This document shows, in pieces, positions 42,874 to 51,683 of a stretch of DNA of 64,000 nucleotides (position 1 is the first letter of the stretch; each line of letters begins with the position of its first letter). Under the pieces are notes generated by a model. That model made no database searches. It was not told where the DNA came from and saw nothing but the letters and a program-made list of their open reading frames with translations. Source of the stretch: Acidaminobacter sp. (lineage in GTDB: Bacteria > Bacillota > Clostridia > Peptostreptococcales > Acidaminobacteraceae). Made by a program: the position numbers and the translations under genes. Where the stretch lies: assembly GCF_030247605.1 (NCBI RefSeq), contig NZ_JAOTSB010000016.1, positions 1-64,000 of the forward strand, in the 5' to 3' direction.

Positions 42874-42902
42874 TTGACAGCCATCTGGGTCTGTGCTATG
42901 GT
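42874..42902 (+). promoter_or_regulatory. Promoter of queT
   Basis: TTGACA, 17 bases, TATGGT, 29 bases before the start. No preQ1 aptamer was recognised between it and the gene. Confidence 0.75.
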
Positions 42903-42930
42903 CATATGAGTAAAAAAAGAGGTGATTAAA

Positions 42931-43419
42931 ATGAAAAAAAGAAGTATGGCCCGTAAGATCGTTGTGACAGGTATTGTCGCGGCTTTATACGCGGCTTTGA
43001 CCATAGGTCTGGCGCCAATCAGCTACGGCGGCGTACAGTTCAGAATTTCGGAAGTCATGACGCTGCTGGCGTTTGTCAACCCTATGTACATTGGTGGTCT
43101 GACCCTGGGGTGCTTCCTCGCTAACCTGGCAAGTCCTCTGGGCATCGTCGACGTGATCTTCGGGACGCTGGCGACCTTCCTCAGCGTATTCATGATGTCG
43201 AAGACACACAATATATTCACCGCGTCCCTTTGGCCGGTGCTGTTTAATGGCGTCATCATCGGCATAGAGCTCTGGTTGGTCTTTAAGCTCCCGCTGTTTC
43301 TCACCATGCTGCAGGTAGCCTTTGGAGAATTCGTCGTCGTATCCATCCTGGGCGTGCTGGTATTCCGGTATGGGATTCTCTACAATACGCGGCTGATGGA
43401 CATGCTGAACCAAAGGTAA
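42931..43419 (+). CDS. queT: QueT-family queuosine-precursor transporter (ECF S component)
   Basis: 162 residues with five to six hydrophobic segments. VTGIVAALYAALTIGLAPIS and GGVQFRISEVMTLLAFVNPM (about 34-53) are the QueT signature. It binds and imports a queuosine precursor with a shared ECF energy module encoded elsewhere. ATG 42931 is preferred over GTG 42922, because AGAGGTGAT is the binding site. Confidence 0.9.
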   Translation: MKKRSMARKIVVTGIVAALYAALTIGLAPISYGGVQFRISEVMTLLAFVNPMYIGGLTLGCFLANLASPLGIVDVIFGTLATFLSVFMMSKTHNIFTASLWPVLFNGVIIGIELWLVFKLPLFLTMLQVAFGEFVVVSILGVLVFRYGILYNTRLMDMLNQR

Positions 43420-43467
43420 ATGTGGCCAACCTGACGCAGACGAAAAAAGCTGAAAAAGACCTGACTA

Positions 43468-43496
43468 TTGACGGGCAGGTTTCCTAATGTTATAGT
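43468..43496 (+). promoter_or_regulatory. Promoter of the FMN-riboswitch leader
   Basis: TTGACG, 17 bases, TATAGT, directly upstream of the aptamer. Confidence 0.8.
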
Positions 43497-43519
43497 CATA
43501 TTGAACTGAATACAAACAT

Positions 43520-43622
43520 CTTCAGGGCAGGGTGCAAGTCCCTACCGGCGGTATAGCCCGCGAGCCGAAAGGTTGATCCAGTTGAATTCTGGAGCCGACA
43601 GTTAAAGTCTGGATGAAAGAAG
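43520..43622 (+). ncRNA. FMN riboswitch (RFN element)
   Basis: TTCAGGGCAGGGTGCAAGTC + CCTACCGGCGGTA, AGCCCGCGAGCC, then GGAGCCGACAGTTAAAGTCT + GGATGAAAGAAG: all RFN blocks in order. It controls the riboflavin transporter that follows. Confidence 0.95.
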
Positions 43623-43639
43623 AGTTTTCTTTGTTTTTT

Positions 43640-43671
43640 GACCCCTGGAGTTTTTTGCTGCCGGGGGTTTT
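43640..43671 (+). terminator. FMN riboswitch terminator
   Basis: ACCCC(TGG)..(CC)GGGGGTTTTAT hairpin between the aptamer and the transporter gene. Confidence 0.75.
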
Positions 43672-43815
43672 ATATTGCCCCAAAACGCAGTGTCCAAGGC
43701 TGAGGCGCGGAGAAACAGCTGACGCCCACCCTACAGCCATGCGCCACTTGCCATGCAGCACCCGTTGCCATCCCAACTGCCGTCATCCCACTACTTTATT
43801 CAGGAGGTCTCCACC

Positions 43816-44415
43816 ATGAATCTCAGAAAATCCATCACCATTGCCCTCATGGGCGTCTTGTCCTTCATTATTATGTTCCTCGAATTCCCGCTCCCTATCT
43901 TTCCGGAATTTTTGAAAATTGACCTCTCCGACATCCCGGGCATCATTGTGGGCTTCGCTTTCGGACCGCTTTCAGGCGTCGCCGTCGAGCTTGTCAAGAA
44001 CATTCTCCACCTCATGAGAACCACGACCGGCGGTGTCGGCGAGCTGGCCAACTTTATAGTGGGCTCTGCCTTCATCATCCCGGCGGCGCTGATCTACAGA
44101 AAGCGCCAAACCGTGCCGGCCATGATCACCGGCTTTGTCCTCGGAACTATCGGCATGGCGCTCGTTGGCGCCATAGCCAACTACTACATCCTGATTCCTT
44201 TCTACCAGAACTTCATGCCCCTCGACGCCATCATAGGTATGGCGGCCGCTGTCAACGCCCTGGTCGTCGACCTGAAGACCTACATTCTCTATGTGGTCAT
44301 TCCTTTTAACGTGATCAAAGGTGTTGCCATCAGCATCCTGACCGCTTTGGTTTATAAACGCGTCTCTTCAGTTGTGCTGAAAAATATCTCCAACCAAAAA
44401 TGGGCCAGCAGGTAG
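43816..44415 (+). CDS. ribU: Riboflavin transporter RibU (ECF S component)
   Basis: 199 residues, six hydrophobic segments. IDLSDIPGIIVGFAFGPLSG (about 35-54) and VELVKNILHLMRTTTGGVGE (about 57-76) are RibU hallmarks. It captures riboflavin for the ECF module. Its FMN-riboswitch leader confirms the substrate. Start ATG 43816 after AGGAGG; the longer frame from 43753 lies in the leader. Confidence 0.93.
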   Translation: MNLRKSITIALMGVLSFIIMFLEFPLPIFPEFLKIDLSDIPGIIVGFAFGPLSGVAVELVKNILHLMRTTTGGVGELANFIVGSAFIIPAALIYRKRQTVPAMITGFVLGTIGMALVGAIANYYILIPFYQNFMPLDAIIGMAAAVNALVVDLKTYILYVVIPFNVIKGVAISILTALVYKRVSSVVLKNISNQKWASR

Positions 44416-44423
44416 TCCCCCAG

Positions 44424-45665
44424 ATGACGCTGACTTATGACTGGATCGTCATAGGCGCGGGCGCCGCGGGTTTGTTCGCGGCCGCTCGTGCTGCTGACGC
44501 GGCAGGACCTCCATCCGTACTGGTTCTGGAACGCGGGACGCGCGCGGGACGGAAAGTGCTGATTTCGGGCGCCGGACAGTGCAATTTTACCCATGCCGAG
44601 AGCGTGGCCGACATGGTCCGCCACTACGGCGACAAGAAGAATTTCGTAAGACATGCCATAGGCAAGCTTGACGCTGAGGCCTTGATCCAATATTTTGATG
44701 CGCTTGGACTTCCAAGCGTTGTCCGCCCGGACGGCAAAGTCTTCCCGGCGTCCTTTGCTGCCGCGGATCTCGTCGAAGCGCTGCTCCAAGAGGCGAAGCG
44801 CCGTGGCGTCCGCTTTGAATTCAACCAATTCGTCGAAAAGATTATGCCGATGGTCGAGGGCGGCTACACAGTCGCCTGCGGGGATCAGACCTACCGCGCC
44901 CACAAAGTGCTCTTGGCCTGCGGTGGAAGCTCCTACCCCATGACTGGTTCCGACGGCTCAGGACTTCGACTGGCCGCTGATCTTGGACTGGAAACCGTTC
45001 CGCAGCGGCCGGCGCTGGCACCTGTCTATCACAATGATCGTGCTTTGCACAAGCTCGCAGGCGTAGTAATCCCGGGAGCGACGTTTAAATATAGGGATTC
45101 GGAAGGCGTCCGTCCGCTAACGGGAGATCTCCTGTTTACCCACACCGGGCTCAGCGGACCGGGGATTCTCGATGGGTCCCGCTGGATGAAAGCCGGCGGA
45201 CTCCTGGAACTCAGCTTCACAGCCCTTGACGCCGCTGCCTTCGAGCAAGCCCTTCTCGATGCGGCTTCAGCTCATGGCACCCGGCAGCTCAGCACCGTGA
45301 TCCGCGGGCTGGTACTGACCAGATCTTTGTCAGAATTGTTCGAGGGTCATTTGGGTGAAGAAGCGTGCAAGATCACTATGGCAAGTTTATCTAAAGCTAT
45401 GCGTCAGCAGATGGTGAAGCTGGCCACTGCCTATGAAGTCAGAATAACCGCCATGGGTGCCCTGAGAAGTGCCATGGCCACAGCTGGCGGGGTATCTACC
45501 CGGGAAGTGGTGGGCCGCACCATGATGGCCAAGCAGCTGCCCGGCCTCTATTTGGCAGGCGAAATTCTGGATGTGGACGGCGATACCGGCGGCTATAACC
45601 TTCACTGGGCGTTTGCCTCGGCAGCCCTCGCCGCAGCCTCGGGGAATGACACTGTTGTAAAATGA
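44424..45665 (+). CDS. BaiN/RdsA-family (HI0933-type) flavoprotein
   Basis: 413 residues. FAD-binding VIGAGAAGLFAAARAA at the N-terminus, RKVLISGAGQCNFTH (about 43-57), ACGGSSYPMTGSDGSG (about 165-180) and GEILDVDGDTGGYNLHWAFA near the C-terminus are the full family signature. It is a probable NAD(P)H-dependent oxidoreductase of unknown substrate; some members reduce bile-acid intermediates. Start is ATG 44424 (site GCAGGT) or ATG 44400, which would overlap ribU by 16 bases. It may be cotranscribed with ribU, as befits a flavoprotein. Confidence 0.9.
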   Translation: MTLTYDWIVIGAGAAGLFAAARAADAAGPPSVLVLERGTRAGRKVLISGAGQCNFTHAESVADMVRHYGDKKNFVRHAIGKLDAEALIQYFDALGLPSVVRPDGKVFPASFAAADLVEALLQEAKRRGVRFEFNQFVEKIMPMVEGGYTVACGDQTYRAHKVLLACGGSSYPMTGSDGSGLRLAADLGLETVPQRPALAPVYHNDRALHKLAGVVIPGATFKYRDSEGVRPLTGDLLFTHTGLSGPGILDGSRWMKAGGLLELSFTALDAAAFEQALLDAASAHGTRQLSTVIRGLVLTRSLSELFEGHLGEEACKITMASLSKAMRQQMVKLATAYEVRITAMGALRSAMATAGGVSTREVVGRTMMAKQLPGLYLAGEILDVDGDTGGYNLHWAFASAALAAASGNDTVVK

Positions 45666-45677
45666 ATACAACCCTAT

Positions 45678-45731
45678 GCGCTTCAGCATTTCCTCAAGGT
45701 TAAGAGGGGGTGCTGGAGCGCTTTGTTTTTT
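45678..45731 (+). terminator. Terminator after the flavoprotein gene
   Basis: GCGCTTCAGCA / TGCTGGAGCGC with a T-rich tail. Confidence 0.85.
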
Positions 45732-45841
45732 CAACGTGTTCACAGAGGGGGCCTCTTCGCGGGGGGTGTCTCTGAGTTTTCTGTCTATGAAATAGTTACA
45801 AACGAAAACTCATGCCAATCGTTAAAATATTGCTTAATCAA

Positions 45842-45870
45842 TTGACAATGTCTATCAACTGGAGTAAAAT
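45842..45870 (+). promoter_or_regulatory. Promoter of the feo operon
   Basis: TTGACA, 17 bases, TAAAAT. Confidence 0.85.
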
Positions 45871-45881
45871 GATATTGCAAA

Positions 45882-45896
45882 TGAGAATTGTTATCA
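45882..45896 (+). promoter_or_regulatory. Fur box
   Basis: TGAGAATTGTTATCA matches the 7-1-7 Fur consensus TGATAATnATTATCA at 12 of 14 defined positions. It covers the start of transcription just after the -10, so iron-loaded Fur would block it. Confidence 0.85.
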
Positions 45897-45961
45897 AAAT
45901 GAAGCTTTTGGTGGATTTGCTTATATTTTACATAGGTTGTGCAAGGGGGTAGTAATTGTTT

Positions 45962-46189
45962 ATGTCACTCATTGAGGCAAAAAAAGGACAATGCGTTATA
46001 CTCGAGAATATTGAATATGGACATAAGGTCAAGAAAAAACTTCAGGATATGGGTCTGACTCCTGGTGTTCGGCTCTGTGTGGTCTCCTCAGGTCTATTTG
46101 GACCAATGATCGTCGACGTCCGTGGATCCAGGGTTGCTCTCGGCCGCGGCATTTTAGGAAAAATCACAGTTAGAAACGCGGAGGCATAA
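45962..46189 (+). CDS. feoA: Ferrous iron transport protein A
   Basis: 75 residues, an SH3-like FeoA domain: GHKVKKKLQDMGLTPGVRL and VDVRGSRVALGRGILGKI. It assists FeoB in Fe(II) uptake. ATG 45962 has nine bases to AAGGGGGTAG; TTG 45956 is too close to it. It is four bases from feoB. Confidence 0.93.
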   Translation: MSLIEAKKGQCVILENIEYGHKVKKKLQDMGLTPGVRLCVVSSGLFGPMIVDVRGSRVALGRGILGKITVRNAEA

Positions 46190-46192
46190 TTC

Positions 46193-48172
46193 ATGGATAT
46201 TTTTAAAATCGCTTTGGCGGGCAACCCCAACAGCGGAAAGACAACGCTATTCAACGCGCTGACCGGGAGCAACCACTATGTGGGGAACTGGGCGGGCGTC
46301 ACAGTGGAAAAGCGCGAAGGGCGCATGCAGCACGCGGAGCATATTATGGACATTGTGGATCTGCCCGGCATTTACAGTCTTTCGCCCTACACCCTTGAAG
46401 AAAAAATATCGCGTGATTACATTCAAAATGAAAATCCGGATGTCGTGCTCAACATCATTGACGCGACTGCCCTGGAGCGCAATCTGTACCTGACCCTCCA
46501 GCTGATCGAGCTGGGCAGGCCGGTGGTGGTGGCGCTGAATATGATGGACGAGGCGGAGAAGAAAAATATTCAGCTTGACCTCGAGGGACTATCGGCAGCT
46601 CTTGGCGTGCCGGTGGTGCCAATAGTTGCCCTGCGAAAACGCGGCCTGCCGGAATTGCTGGAGACCGTGGTCACTGCCCATCACGCGAAGGCTGCATATA
46701 AACCTCGCCGGTTCAACTACGGCGAAGAGGTCGAGGCTTTCGTCAGGGAAGTCGAGCTGAAGCTTCCCAAGTCTCTGAAGGCTGATCACGACCCGCGCTG
46801 GATTGCCCTTAAGCTGTTCGAGCACGACATTGAAGTGCAGAAGCTCGTCAGCCCGCTCAAGTTCGACAGCGGCCACGACAGCCCCGACCGCATGGCGGAC
46901 CTGCGCTACAGGGTGATTGGAGAAATGATCAGCGGCACGGCGTCCCTCGAGGCGATTGCTTTTGATCCGCTGACGGACCGGATTGACAGAGTGCTTCTCA
47001 ATCCTTTCCTGGGCCTTCCAATCTTTGGCCTCGTCATGTGGCTCATGTTCTATCTGACGTTTAATCTGGGCGGCGTGTTCGCTGATTTGATTGACGTGTT
47101 CTTCGCGGTGCACCTCTCGTCCTGGGTGACTGCCGGGCTTGAATTCCTGCAGGTGGCGCCATGGCTGGTGTCCCTGGTCGTCGACGGCGTCATAGGCGGC
47201 GTGGGCGGCGTGCTTACCTTCGTTCCGAATATCGCCATTGTCTTCGTGATGATCTCATTGCTGGAAGACACAGGGTACATGGCCCGCGCAGCTTATCTGA
47301 TGGACCACTGGATGACCAAGGTGGGCCTCAACGGCAAAACCTTTATCCCGATGGTCTTGGGCTTCGGCTGCAACGTGCCGGCCATCATGGGCACGCGCAC
47401 CATTGAGAATGAAAATGACCGTCTGATCGCGATCCTGATCAACCCGTTCATGTCCTGCGGCGCGCGGTTCCCGGTTTACGTCCTGTTTGCGTCGGTGTTC
47501 TTCCCGGGCAACGAGACCGCGGTAACCTTCTCTCTCTACATTTTGGGTATTTTGATGGCCATGGCTTTCGCCATGATCTTCAGAAAGACGCTGTTCAAGG
47601 GTGAGCAAAGTCCGTTTATTATGGAGCTGCCGCCGTACCGTTTCCCTAAGCCGGGGGATCTTGGCATTCACGTCTGGGAAAAGGTACGGGGTTACCTGAT
47701 CAAAGCGGGTACGGTCATCTTTGGCGCCAGCGTGGTGCTATGGTTCGTTCTCAACTTCAACTTCACCGGCCAGGTTCCGATTACGGAGAGCTTTGGCGCG
47801 ACCATCGGCCATTTTATTGCACCGTTCTTTGGCCCGCTGGGCTTTGGGACTTGGCAAAATGCGCTGTCCCTGGTTTCGGGCATCATTGCGAAGGAGATTG
47901 TTGTGGCCAATACGGCCATTTTGTATGGCTTGTCAGATACGGCTGGCGCGGCAGAGTTTGGGCCAGTGCTGTCTCAGGCGTTTACACAAGTATCGGCATA
48001 CGCCTTCATGGTCTTTGTGCTGCTTTATACGCCTTGTGTAGGCGTTATTGGCGTCATCAAGCGCGAGACGAACTCCTGGAAGTGGACGGGGTTCTCGGTC
48101 CTTTATCAGCTGGTCGTGGCCTGGGTTATGGCCTTTATCGTTTATCAGGTTGGAATGCTGATCTTTGGGTAG
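46193..48172 (+). CDS. feoB: Ferrous iron transporter B
   Basis: 659 residues. N-terminal G-protein domain: G1 AGNPNSGKTT (about 9-18), G3 DLPGIYSL, G4 NMMD. The membrane part has two Gate regions (about 330-430 and 500-600) with FGCNVPAIMGTRTIENENDR and the NPFMSCGARFPVYVLFASVF motif. It moves Fe(II) across the membrane. It is cotranscribed with feoA and a small Cys-rich protein under Fur control. Confidence 0.97.
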   Translation: MDIFKIALAGNPNSGKTTLFNALTGSNHYVGNWAGVTVEKREGRMQHAEHIMDIVDLPGIYSLSPYTLEEKISRDYIQNENPDVVLNIIDATALERNLYLTLQLIELGRPVVVALNMMDEAEKKNIQLDLEGLSAALGVPVVPIVALRKRGLPELLETVVTAHHAKAAYKPRRFNYGEEVEAFVREVELKLPKSLKADHDPRWIALKLFEHDIEVQKLVSPLKFDSGHDSPDRMADLRYRVIGEMISGTASLEAIAFDPLTDRIDRVLLNPFLGLPIFGLVMWLMFYLTFNLGGVFADLIDVFFAVHLSSWVTAGLEFLQVAPWLVSLVVDGVIGGVGGVLTFVPNIAIVFVMISLLEDTGYMARAAYLMDHWMTKVGLNGKTFIPMVLGFGCNVPAIMGTRTIENENDRLIAILINPFMSCGARFPVYVLFASVFFPGNETAVTFSLYILGILMAMAFAMIFRKTLFKGEQSPFIMELPPYRFPKPGDLGIHVWEKVRGYLIKAGTVIFGASVVLWFVLNFNFTGQVPITESFGATIGHFIAPFFGPLGFGTWQNALSLVSGIIAKEIVVANTAILYGLSDTAGAAEFGPVLSQAFTQVSAYAFMVFVLLYTPCVGVIGVIKRETNSWKWTGFSVLYQLVVAWVMAFIVYQVGMLIFG

Positions 48173-48257
48173 AACGTTTGGTTTTGCGCAGCCCTGTGCT
48201 GCAAACGCAGTTTAACCGGCGCGAAGTGGCTGGTTTTTAGGGAAGGAGAGGGTTCGT

Positions 48258-48440
48258 TTGGGTGGTGTTTCAACCTTTATTATTGCAGCTTTGATCATTG
48301 GGCCGGGTCTGTTCTTTTTGGTCCGGGCGATCAAGCGTGAGGCTGTGGACGGCAAGTGCGCCGGCTGCTCGCATAAAGACGGCTGCGGGACCTGCGCCAG
48401 CAGTTCTATAGTGAATTTTAAGAGTCCTGACAGTAAATAA
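48258..48440 (+). CDS. FeoB-associated Cys-rich membrane protein
   Basis: 60 residues: one membrane helix (about 5-23) and a cytoplasmic-type Cys cluster KCAGCSHKDGCGTCAS (about 33-48). Proteins of this form follow feoB in many Firmicutes and are thought to help iron transfer. Start TTG 48258, nine bases after GGAAGGAGAG. Confidence 0.88.
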   Translation: MGGVSTFIIAALIIGPGLFFLVRAIKREAVDGKCAGCSHKDGCGTCASSSIVNFKSPDSK

Positions 48441-48466
48441 GGGTTAGGGTTTATCCGCTTACAAAT

Positions 48467-48495
48467 AAAAAAGACCACGAGTGTGGTCTTTTTTT
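48467..48495. terminator. Bidirectional terminator
   Basis: AAAAAAGACCAC-gagt-GTGGTCTTTTTTT between converging genes. Confidence 0.92.
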
Positions 48496-48517
48496 ATTTG
48501 AGGTCTTAATGTAACCG

Positions 48518-49042
48518 CTAAAGCTCGGATGGGCGTTCAATGACATAGGAGTGAACGTCCGCTTCGTAAAAGCGTCTAGGGTCGGTCAGATGCATGCCAA
48601 TTTTCTCAAGGAACCGTTTTGATGCCCCGTGCTCTGGCCTGGAGGCCGCCACGATGCGTTTCAGATCCAGAACCTCAAAGCCGTAGCGGATCAGCGCGGC
48701 GCCGACTTCCGCCGCGAAGCCTTGGTTCCAGTAGTTTTTTAGAAAACGCATGCTCATTTCAATTTCCTTGGAGTGGTCGACGTGCTTGAGACCTGCCCAG
48801 CCCACAAAGGCGCCATTTTCCTTGAGGACGACGACCCAAATGCCAAGACCGGGGTGCTTTTTGTAGTACTGGCGCTGGCGCTTGACTGCCTTTTCGCAGT
48901 CTGAAAAACTGACATCTAAGCCAGAGTAGGAGATGGCATGGCTCATGACTTCCGGATCGTTTTCGAGCACAAAGAGCTCTTCGGCATCTTCCTCGATGAA
49001 TTCCCTAAGCAACAATCTTTCGGTTTCCAAGATCCTTTGCAT
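48518..49042 (-). CDS. GNAT acetyltransferase, RimJ/RimL type
   Basis: 174 residues. ETERLLLREFIEEDAEELF at the N-terminus, IEMSMRFLKNYWNQGFAAEV (about 91-110, acetyl-CoA loop) and ASKRFLEKIGM are typical of the RimJ/RimL-like acetyl_transf_3 group. The acceptor is unknown. Start ATG 49042 after GAGGAGG; the ATG at 49060 lies before that site. Confidence 0.88.
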   Translation of the reverse strand: MQRILETERLLLREFIEEDAEELFVLENDPEVMSHAISYSGLDVSFSDCEKAVKRQRQYYKKHPGLGIWVVVLKENGAFVGWAGLKHVDHSKEIEMSMRFLKNYWNQGFAAEVGAALIRYGFEVLDLKRIVAASRPEHGASKRFLEKIGMHLTDPRRFYEADVHSYVIERPSEL

Positions 49043-49131
49043 GGTCGCCCTCCTCTCCATCAGATAAGTTCACTCGCGTTACACTTTTACCCAAACTTGG
49101 CTCGGGATAACGCGGGATTTAAAAACAAGAT

Positions 49132-49158
49132 GAAACCGGGTGTCAGACACCCAGTTTC
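49132..49158. repeat. 27-base palindrome (GGTGTCTGACACC family)
   Basis: GAAACCGGGTGTC-A-GACACCCAGTTTC; one mismatch between the arms. Compare 37501-37527. Confidence 0.85.
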
Positions 49159-49186
49159 GCCTTTTCTTCCCGCTCTATTCGCAAAG

Positions 49187-49195
49187 TGATATAAT
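49187..49195 (+). promoter_or_regulatory. Extended -10 promoter
   Basis: TGATATAAT, 32 bases before the kinase start. The -35 is weak. Confidence 0.6.
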
Positions 49196-49227
49196 TGATC
49201 CATTAGAAGTTGGGGAGGCTGGCGGCC

Positions 49228-50430
49228 GTGGGCTTTTGGATTTCCAGGGTGCTTTTGGGTGTTGTACTTATGGCAGGACTTTTTTTTGAGGGCGCTTCCG
49301 ATGGTCGTTTGACCCTCATTGTGTCCATTTCGCTGCTGCTTTTCGTCCTGAACGCCATTCGCATGCCAGGGAAGCTCGAAAAACCCGCTGATTGGCTGGA
49401 AATCTTACTTGCGGTTAGCCTTGAGAGCGTCTCGCAATATGCGGTCAATCCGTTTTTCACGCTGGTCTACGTTGTCTTAATTTTTGAGCGTGCCTATGGC
49501 GCGCGGATCCCGGTGCGGCAGCTTGCTGCGGTCATTGGGCGTGGCGCTAAAGATCCAGGATGGCGCGCTGAGGAAAATAGGCAGACACTTTCAGGATGGT
49601 GGATCGCTGCGCTGGTTGTTGGTGCTTCAGTTAAATACGGTGAAATTTTGAGGCGGGATCCGGCTTATTTTGACCTTGGCGCGGCGGTACAATTTTTGGG
49701 ACTGCTGACTTCAGTGGCAGTGGCGCTGCGCTTTGCTCAAGGCTACCGCAGGGAGCGAGATGAGCTCGCGCGTCTGTCCCGGGAAATTGAGGCACTCTCT
49801 GCAGTCAAGGAACAGAAGCGCATATCCAGGGAGCTGCATGACGCATTGGGACACGCGTTAACCACACAGATCATGCGTCTGGAAATGGCGGATCATTTTC
49901 TCGAAGCTGGGCGTGCAGATGATGCTTCAGAGCAAGTGGCCTCTGCCAAATCAGAAGGACGGAGCATGCTCAGGGCGGTTCAGGAAATCGTCACGACTTT
50001 GAGGGAGCCGGCATGGACGCGCTCGGATTTCGAGGCGCTGGCGGCGCAAAAGGATGATTCGGATGCAATGGGCGGCGATCTCCTGATAGAGTTTAAGGTT
50101 GAAGGTGACTTTTTAAAGCTCTCCTCCCGGGCCAACCACATTCTGTACAGAGCGCTTCAGGAGAGTTTGACCAACGCGCGGCGTCATTCAAACGCCAGAC
50201 ATGTATTGGCGGCGCTGACGGTTTTGGATGACGGCAGTGCAGTACTCCTTATCGAGAATGATGGTCCGCTGGTCCAATTGCCAGTTGTCCCAGGCAACGG
50301 ACTGCAAGGCATGCAGGAGCGGGTATTGTCCTTGGGAGGCACCTTGAACTTTGGACCTGCTCCAAAAGGTGGCTTTAGAATTGAAATTTCACTTCCGCCA
50401 CAACAAGTTGGTGACGCGGACAGAATTTGA
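49228..50430 (+). CDS. Sensor histidine kinase, LiaS/DesK (HisKA_3) type
   Basis: 400 residues with five to six membrane segments in the first 180. The HisKA_3 acceptor region QKRISRELHDALGH has His204. The short HATPase_c domain has SLTNARRHSNARHV (N box) and GNGLQGMQERVLSLGG (G box). Such kinases sense envelope stress or membrane state. The start GTG 49228 is placed nine bases after GGGGAGGC; an upstream TTG overlaps that site. The partner response regulator follows after a repeat. Confidence 0.88.
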   Translation: MGFWISRVLLGVVLMAGLFFEGASDGRLTLIVSISLLLFVLNAIRMPGKLEKPADWLEILLAVSLESVSQYAVNPFFTLVYVVLIFERAYGARIPVRQLAAVIGRGAKDPGWRAEENRQTLSGWWIAALVVGASVKYGEILRRDPAYFDLGAAVQFLGLLTSVAVALRFAQGYRRERDELARLSREIEALSAVKEQKRISRELHDALGHALTTQIMRLEMADHFLEAGRADDASEQVASAKSEGRSMLRAVQEIVTTLREPAWTRSDFEALAAQKDDSDAMGGDLLIEFKVEGDFLKLSSRANHILYRALQESLTNARRHSNARHVLAALTVLDDGSAVLLIENDGPLVQLPVVPGNGLQGMQERVLSLGGTLNFGPAPKGGFRIEISLPPQQVGDADRI

Positions 50431-50474
50431 GTTGGTGACTGACACTCAATTTGATTTGGTGCCAGAGCTGACAC
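50428..50474. repeat. Intergenic repeat between kinase and regulator
   Basis: GAGTTGGTGACTGACACTCA + ATTTGATTTGGTGCCAGAGCT + GACAC: the same modules as at 42360-42420 and 56668-56733. It separates two genes that are usually coupled. Confidence 0.7.
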
Positions 50475-50546
50475 AGCGCATATAAAAAATGTAAGCACTT
50501 GTTTACAAGCGGGTAATTCATGTCAACATCAAAGGGTGAGTTTTGA

Positions 50547-51236
50547 ATGATTCAAGTCGTAGTAGTAGATGATCAGACGCTTTTGGCAGAGGGACTGAAA
50601 ATGCTGCTTTCCAAAGAACCGGATATTGAAGTGGTCGCTGTTGGCGCTAATGGCTTGGAAGCGATTCAATTGGTCGCAGACTTCCAGCCCGAGGTCCTGC
50701 TGCTGGACATCCGCATGCCTGAGATGGATGGCGTCGAAGCCATCCGAAGGCTGAGGGCACAGGGGGAGAAAGTCAAAATCATCATTCTCACCACCTTCAA
50801 TGACGACCAGTATATTCATGAAGGCATGGCGCTGGGCGCTCAGGGCTATCTGCTGAAGGATGCCACACCGGCGCAGATTGGGGAAGCCATCCGGGCGGTG
50901 GCGGGGGGCAGTTCGGTTATGGCACCGGGTGTCGCTGAGCGGGTGTTCAAAAAGACAGCCGCTGTAGAGACTGAGCCTTCACTGCCAATGGCTGAAGCCC
51001 CGCAGGACTCAAACCTGTCTGGCCGAAGCCTCCCGGAGTGTTTTCGAGATCTGACGGAGCGGGAAAAGGATATTGTCGCCCTCGTCGCGGAGGGGAAGTC
51101 CAATCTGGAAATCTCGGAGACGCTATACCTGACCGAAGGCACAGTGAAGAATCACCTGACGAAGATCCTTGGGAAATGCTGCCTGAGGGATCGGACGCAG
51201 CTGGCGGTCCTTTGGATCAGGGGCAGCTTGGAGTAG
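50547..51236 (+). CDS. NarL/LuxR-family response regulator
   Basis: 229 residues. Receiver domain with VVDDQ and phospho-acceptor Asp54 in LLLDIRMPEMDG, lysine in YLLKDA. LuxR-type helix-turn-helix at the C-terminus (LTEREKDIVALVAEGKSN, then LTEGTVKNHLTKIL). It is the partner of the preceding kinase. The downstream lipoprotein/ABC-2 genes are candidate targets. Confidence 0.92.
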   Translation: MIQVVVVDDQTLLAEGLKMLLSKEPDIEVVAVGANGLEAIQLVADFQPEVLLLDIRMPEMDGVEAIRRLRAQGEKVKIIILTTFNDDQYIHEGMALGAQGYLLKDATPAQIGEAIRAVAGGSSVMAPGVAERVFKKTAAVETEPSLPMAEAPQDSNLSGRSLPECFRDLTEREKDIVALVAEGKSNLEISETLYLTEGTVKNHLTKILGKCCLRDRTQLAVLWIRGSLE

Positions 51237-51253
51237 GGGTGGGGGCTTTGGGT

Positions 51254-51263
51254 GACCATCGGC
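51254..51263 (-). repeat. Iterated 10-mer, intergenic copy
   Basis: GACCATCGGC, flanked as GGTGACCATCGGCAAAA, the same extended form as at 54357 and (one base different) 58792. Confidence 0.85.
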
Positions 51264-51316
51264 AAAAAAAAGAAAAAGGGGGGAAGTGGAGGCCAAATAC
51301 TGGCACCCGCTTCCCC
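51264..51316 (-). terminator. Terminator of the small membrane protein genes
   Basis: Minus strand GGGGAAGCGGG / CCACTTCCCC followed by a T-rich tract (CCTTTTTCTTTTTTT). Confidence 0.75.
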
Positions 51317-51349
51317 TCGCTTGATTTATATGACCTTTACAACTCATTT

Positions 51350-51664
51350 TCAACTGTTCCAGAAGAACCTGAAGATCAACGTAAACACCAGGATCTGAAG
51401 GATAAACACTTTCAGCAGGGCGCTGACCGCCCGGCCCGGGCCGTTGAACCGGTAAAGCTTCGACGCTTTGAACCCAGCCGGGATCCAGATCGCCAGCAAA
51501 ATAACCGCAAATAAGCCGATGGTCGCCACATACTCCATCAGCGGATAACCGAGAATCCGACCGCCTGACATGATCTCCGGAATAAACGGCACAACCACCG
51601 CGCTGAGGAGCCAGCCGCAGAAAGCCAGAAGCCAGCCGCCGCTTGATCTATGGGACTCTATCAT
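51350..51664 (-). CDS. Small membrane protein, unknown
   Basis: 104 residues with three hydrophobic segments (about 10-30, 42-63 and 82-101). No family is recognised. An exact copy of the iterated motif is inside it (51514). It lies 19 bases after another small membrane protein on the same strand and is probably cotranscribed with it. Confidence 0.6.
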   Translation of the reverse strand: MIESHRSSGGWLLAFCGWLLSAVVVPFIPEIMSGGRILGYPLMEYVATIGLFAVILLAIWIPAGFKASKLYRFNGPGRAVSALLKVFILQILVFTLIFRFFWNS

Positions 51665-51683
51665 AATATCACCACCTAAGCAT

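Noticed and set aside
42840..42930. preQ1 riboswitch before queT
   Set aside because: No preQ1-I or preQ1-II consensus was found; only a standard promoter and binding site are visible.
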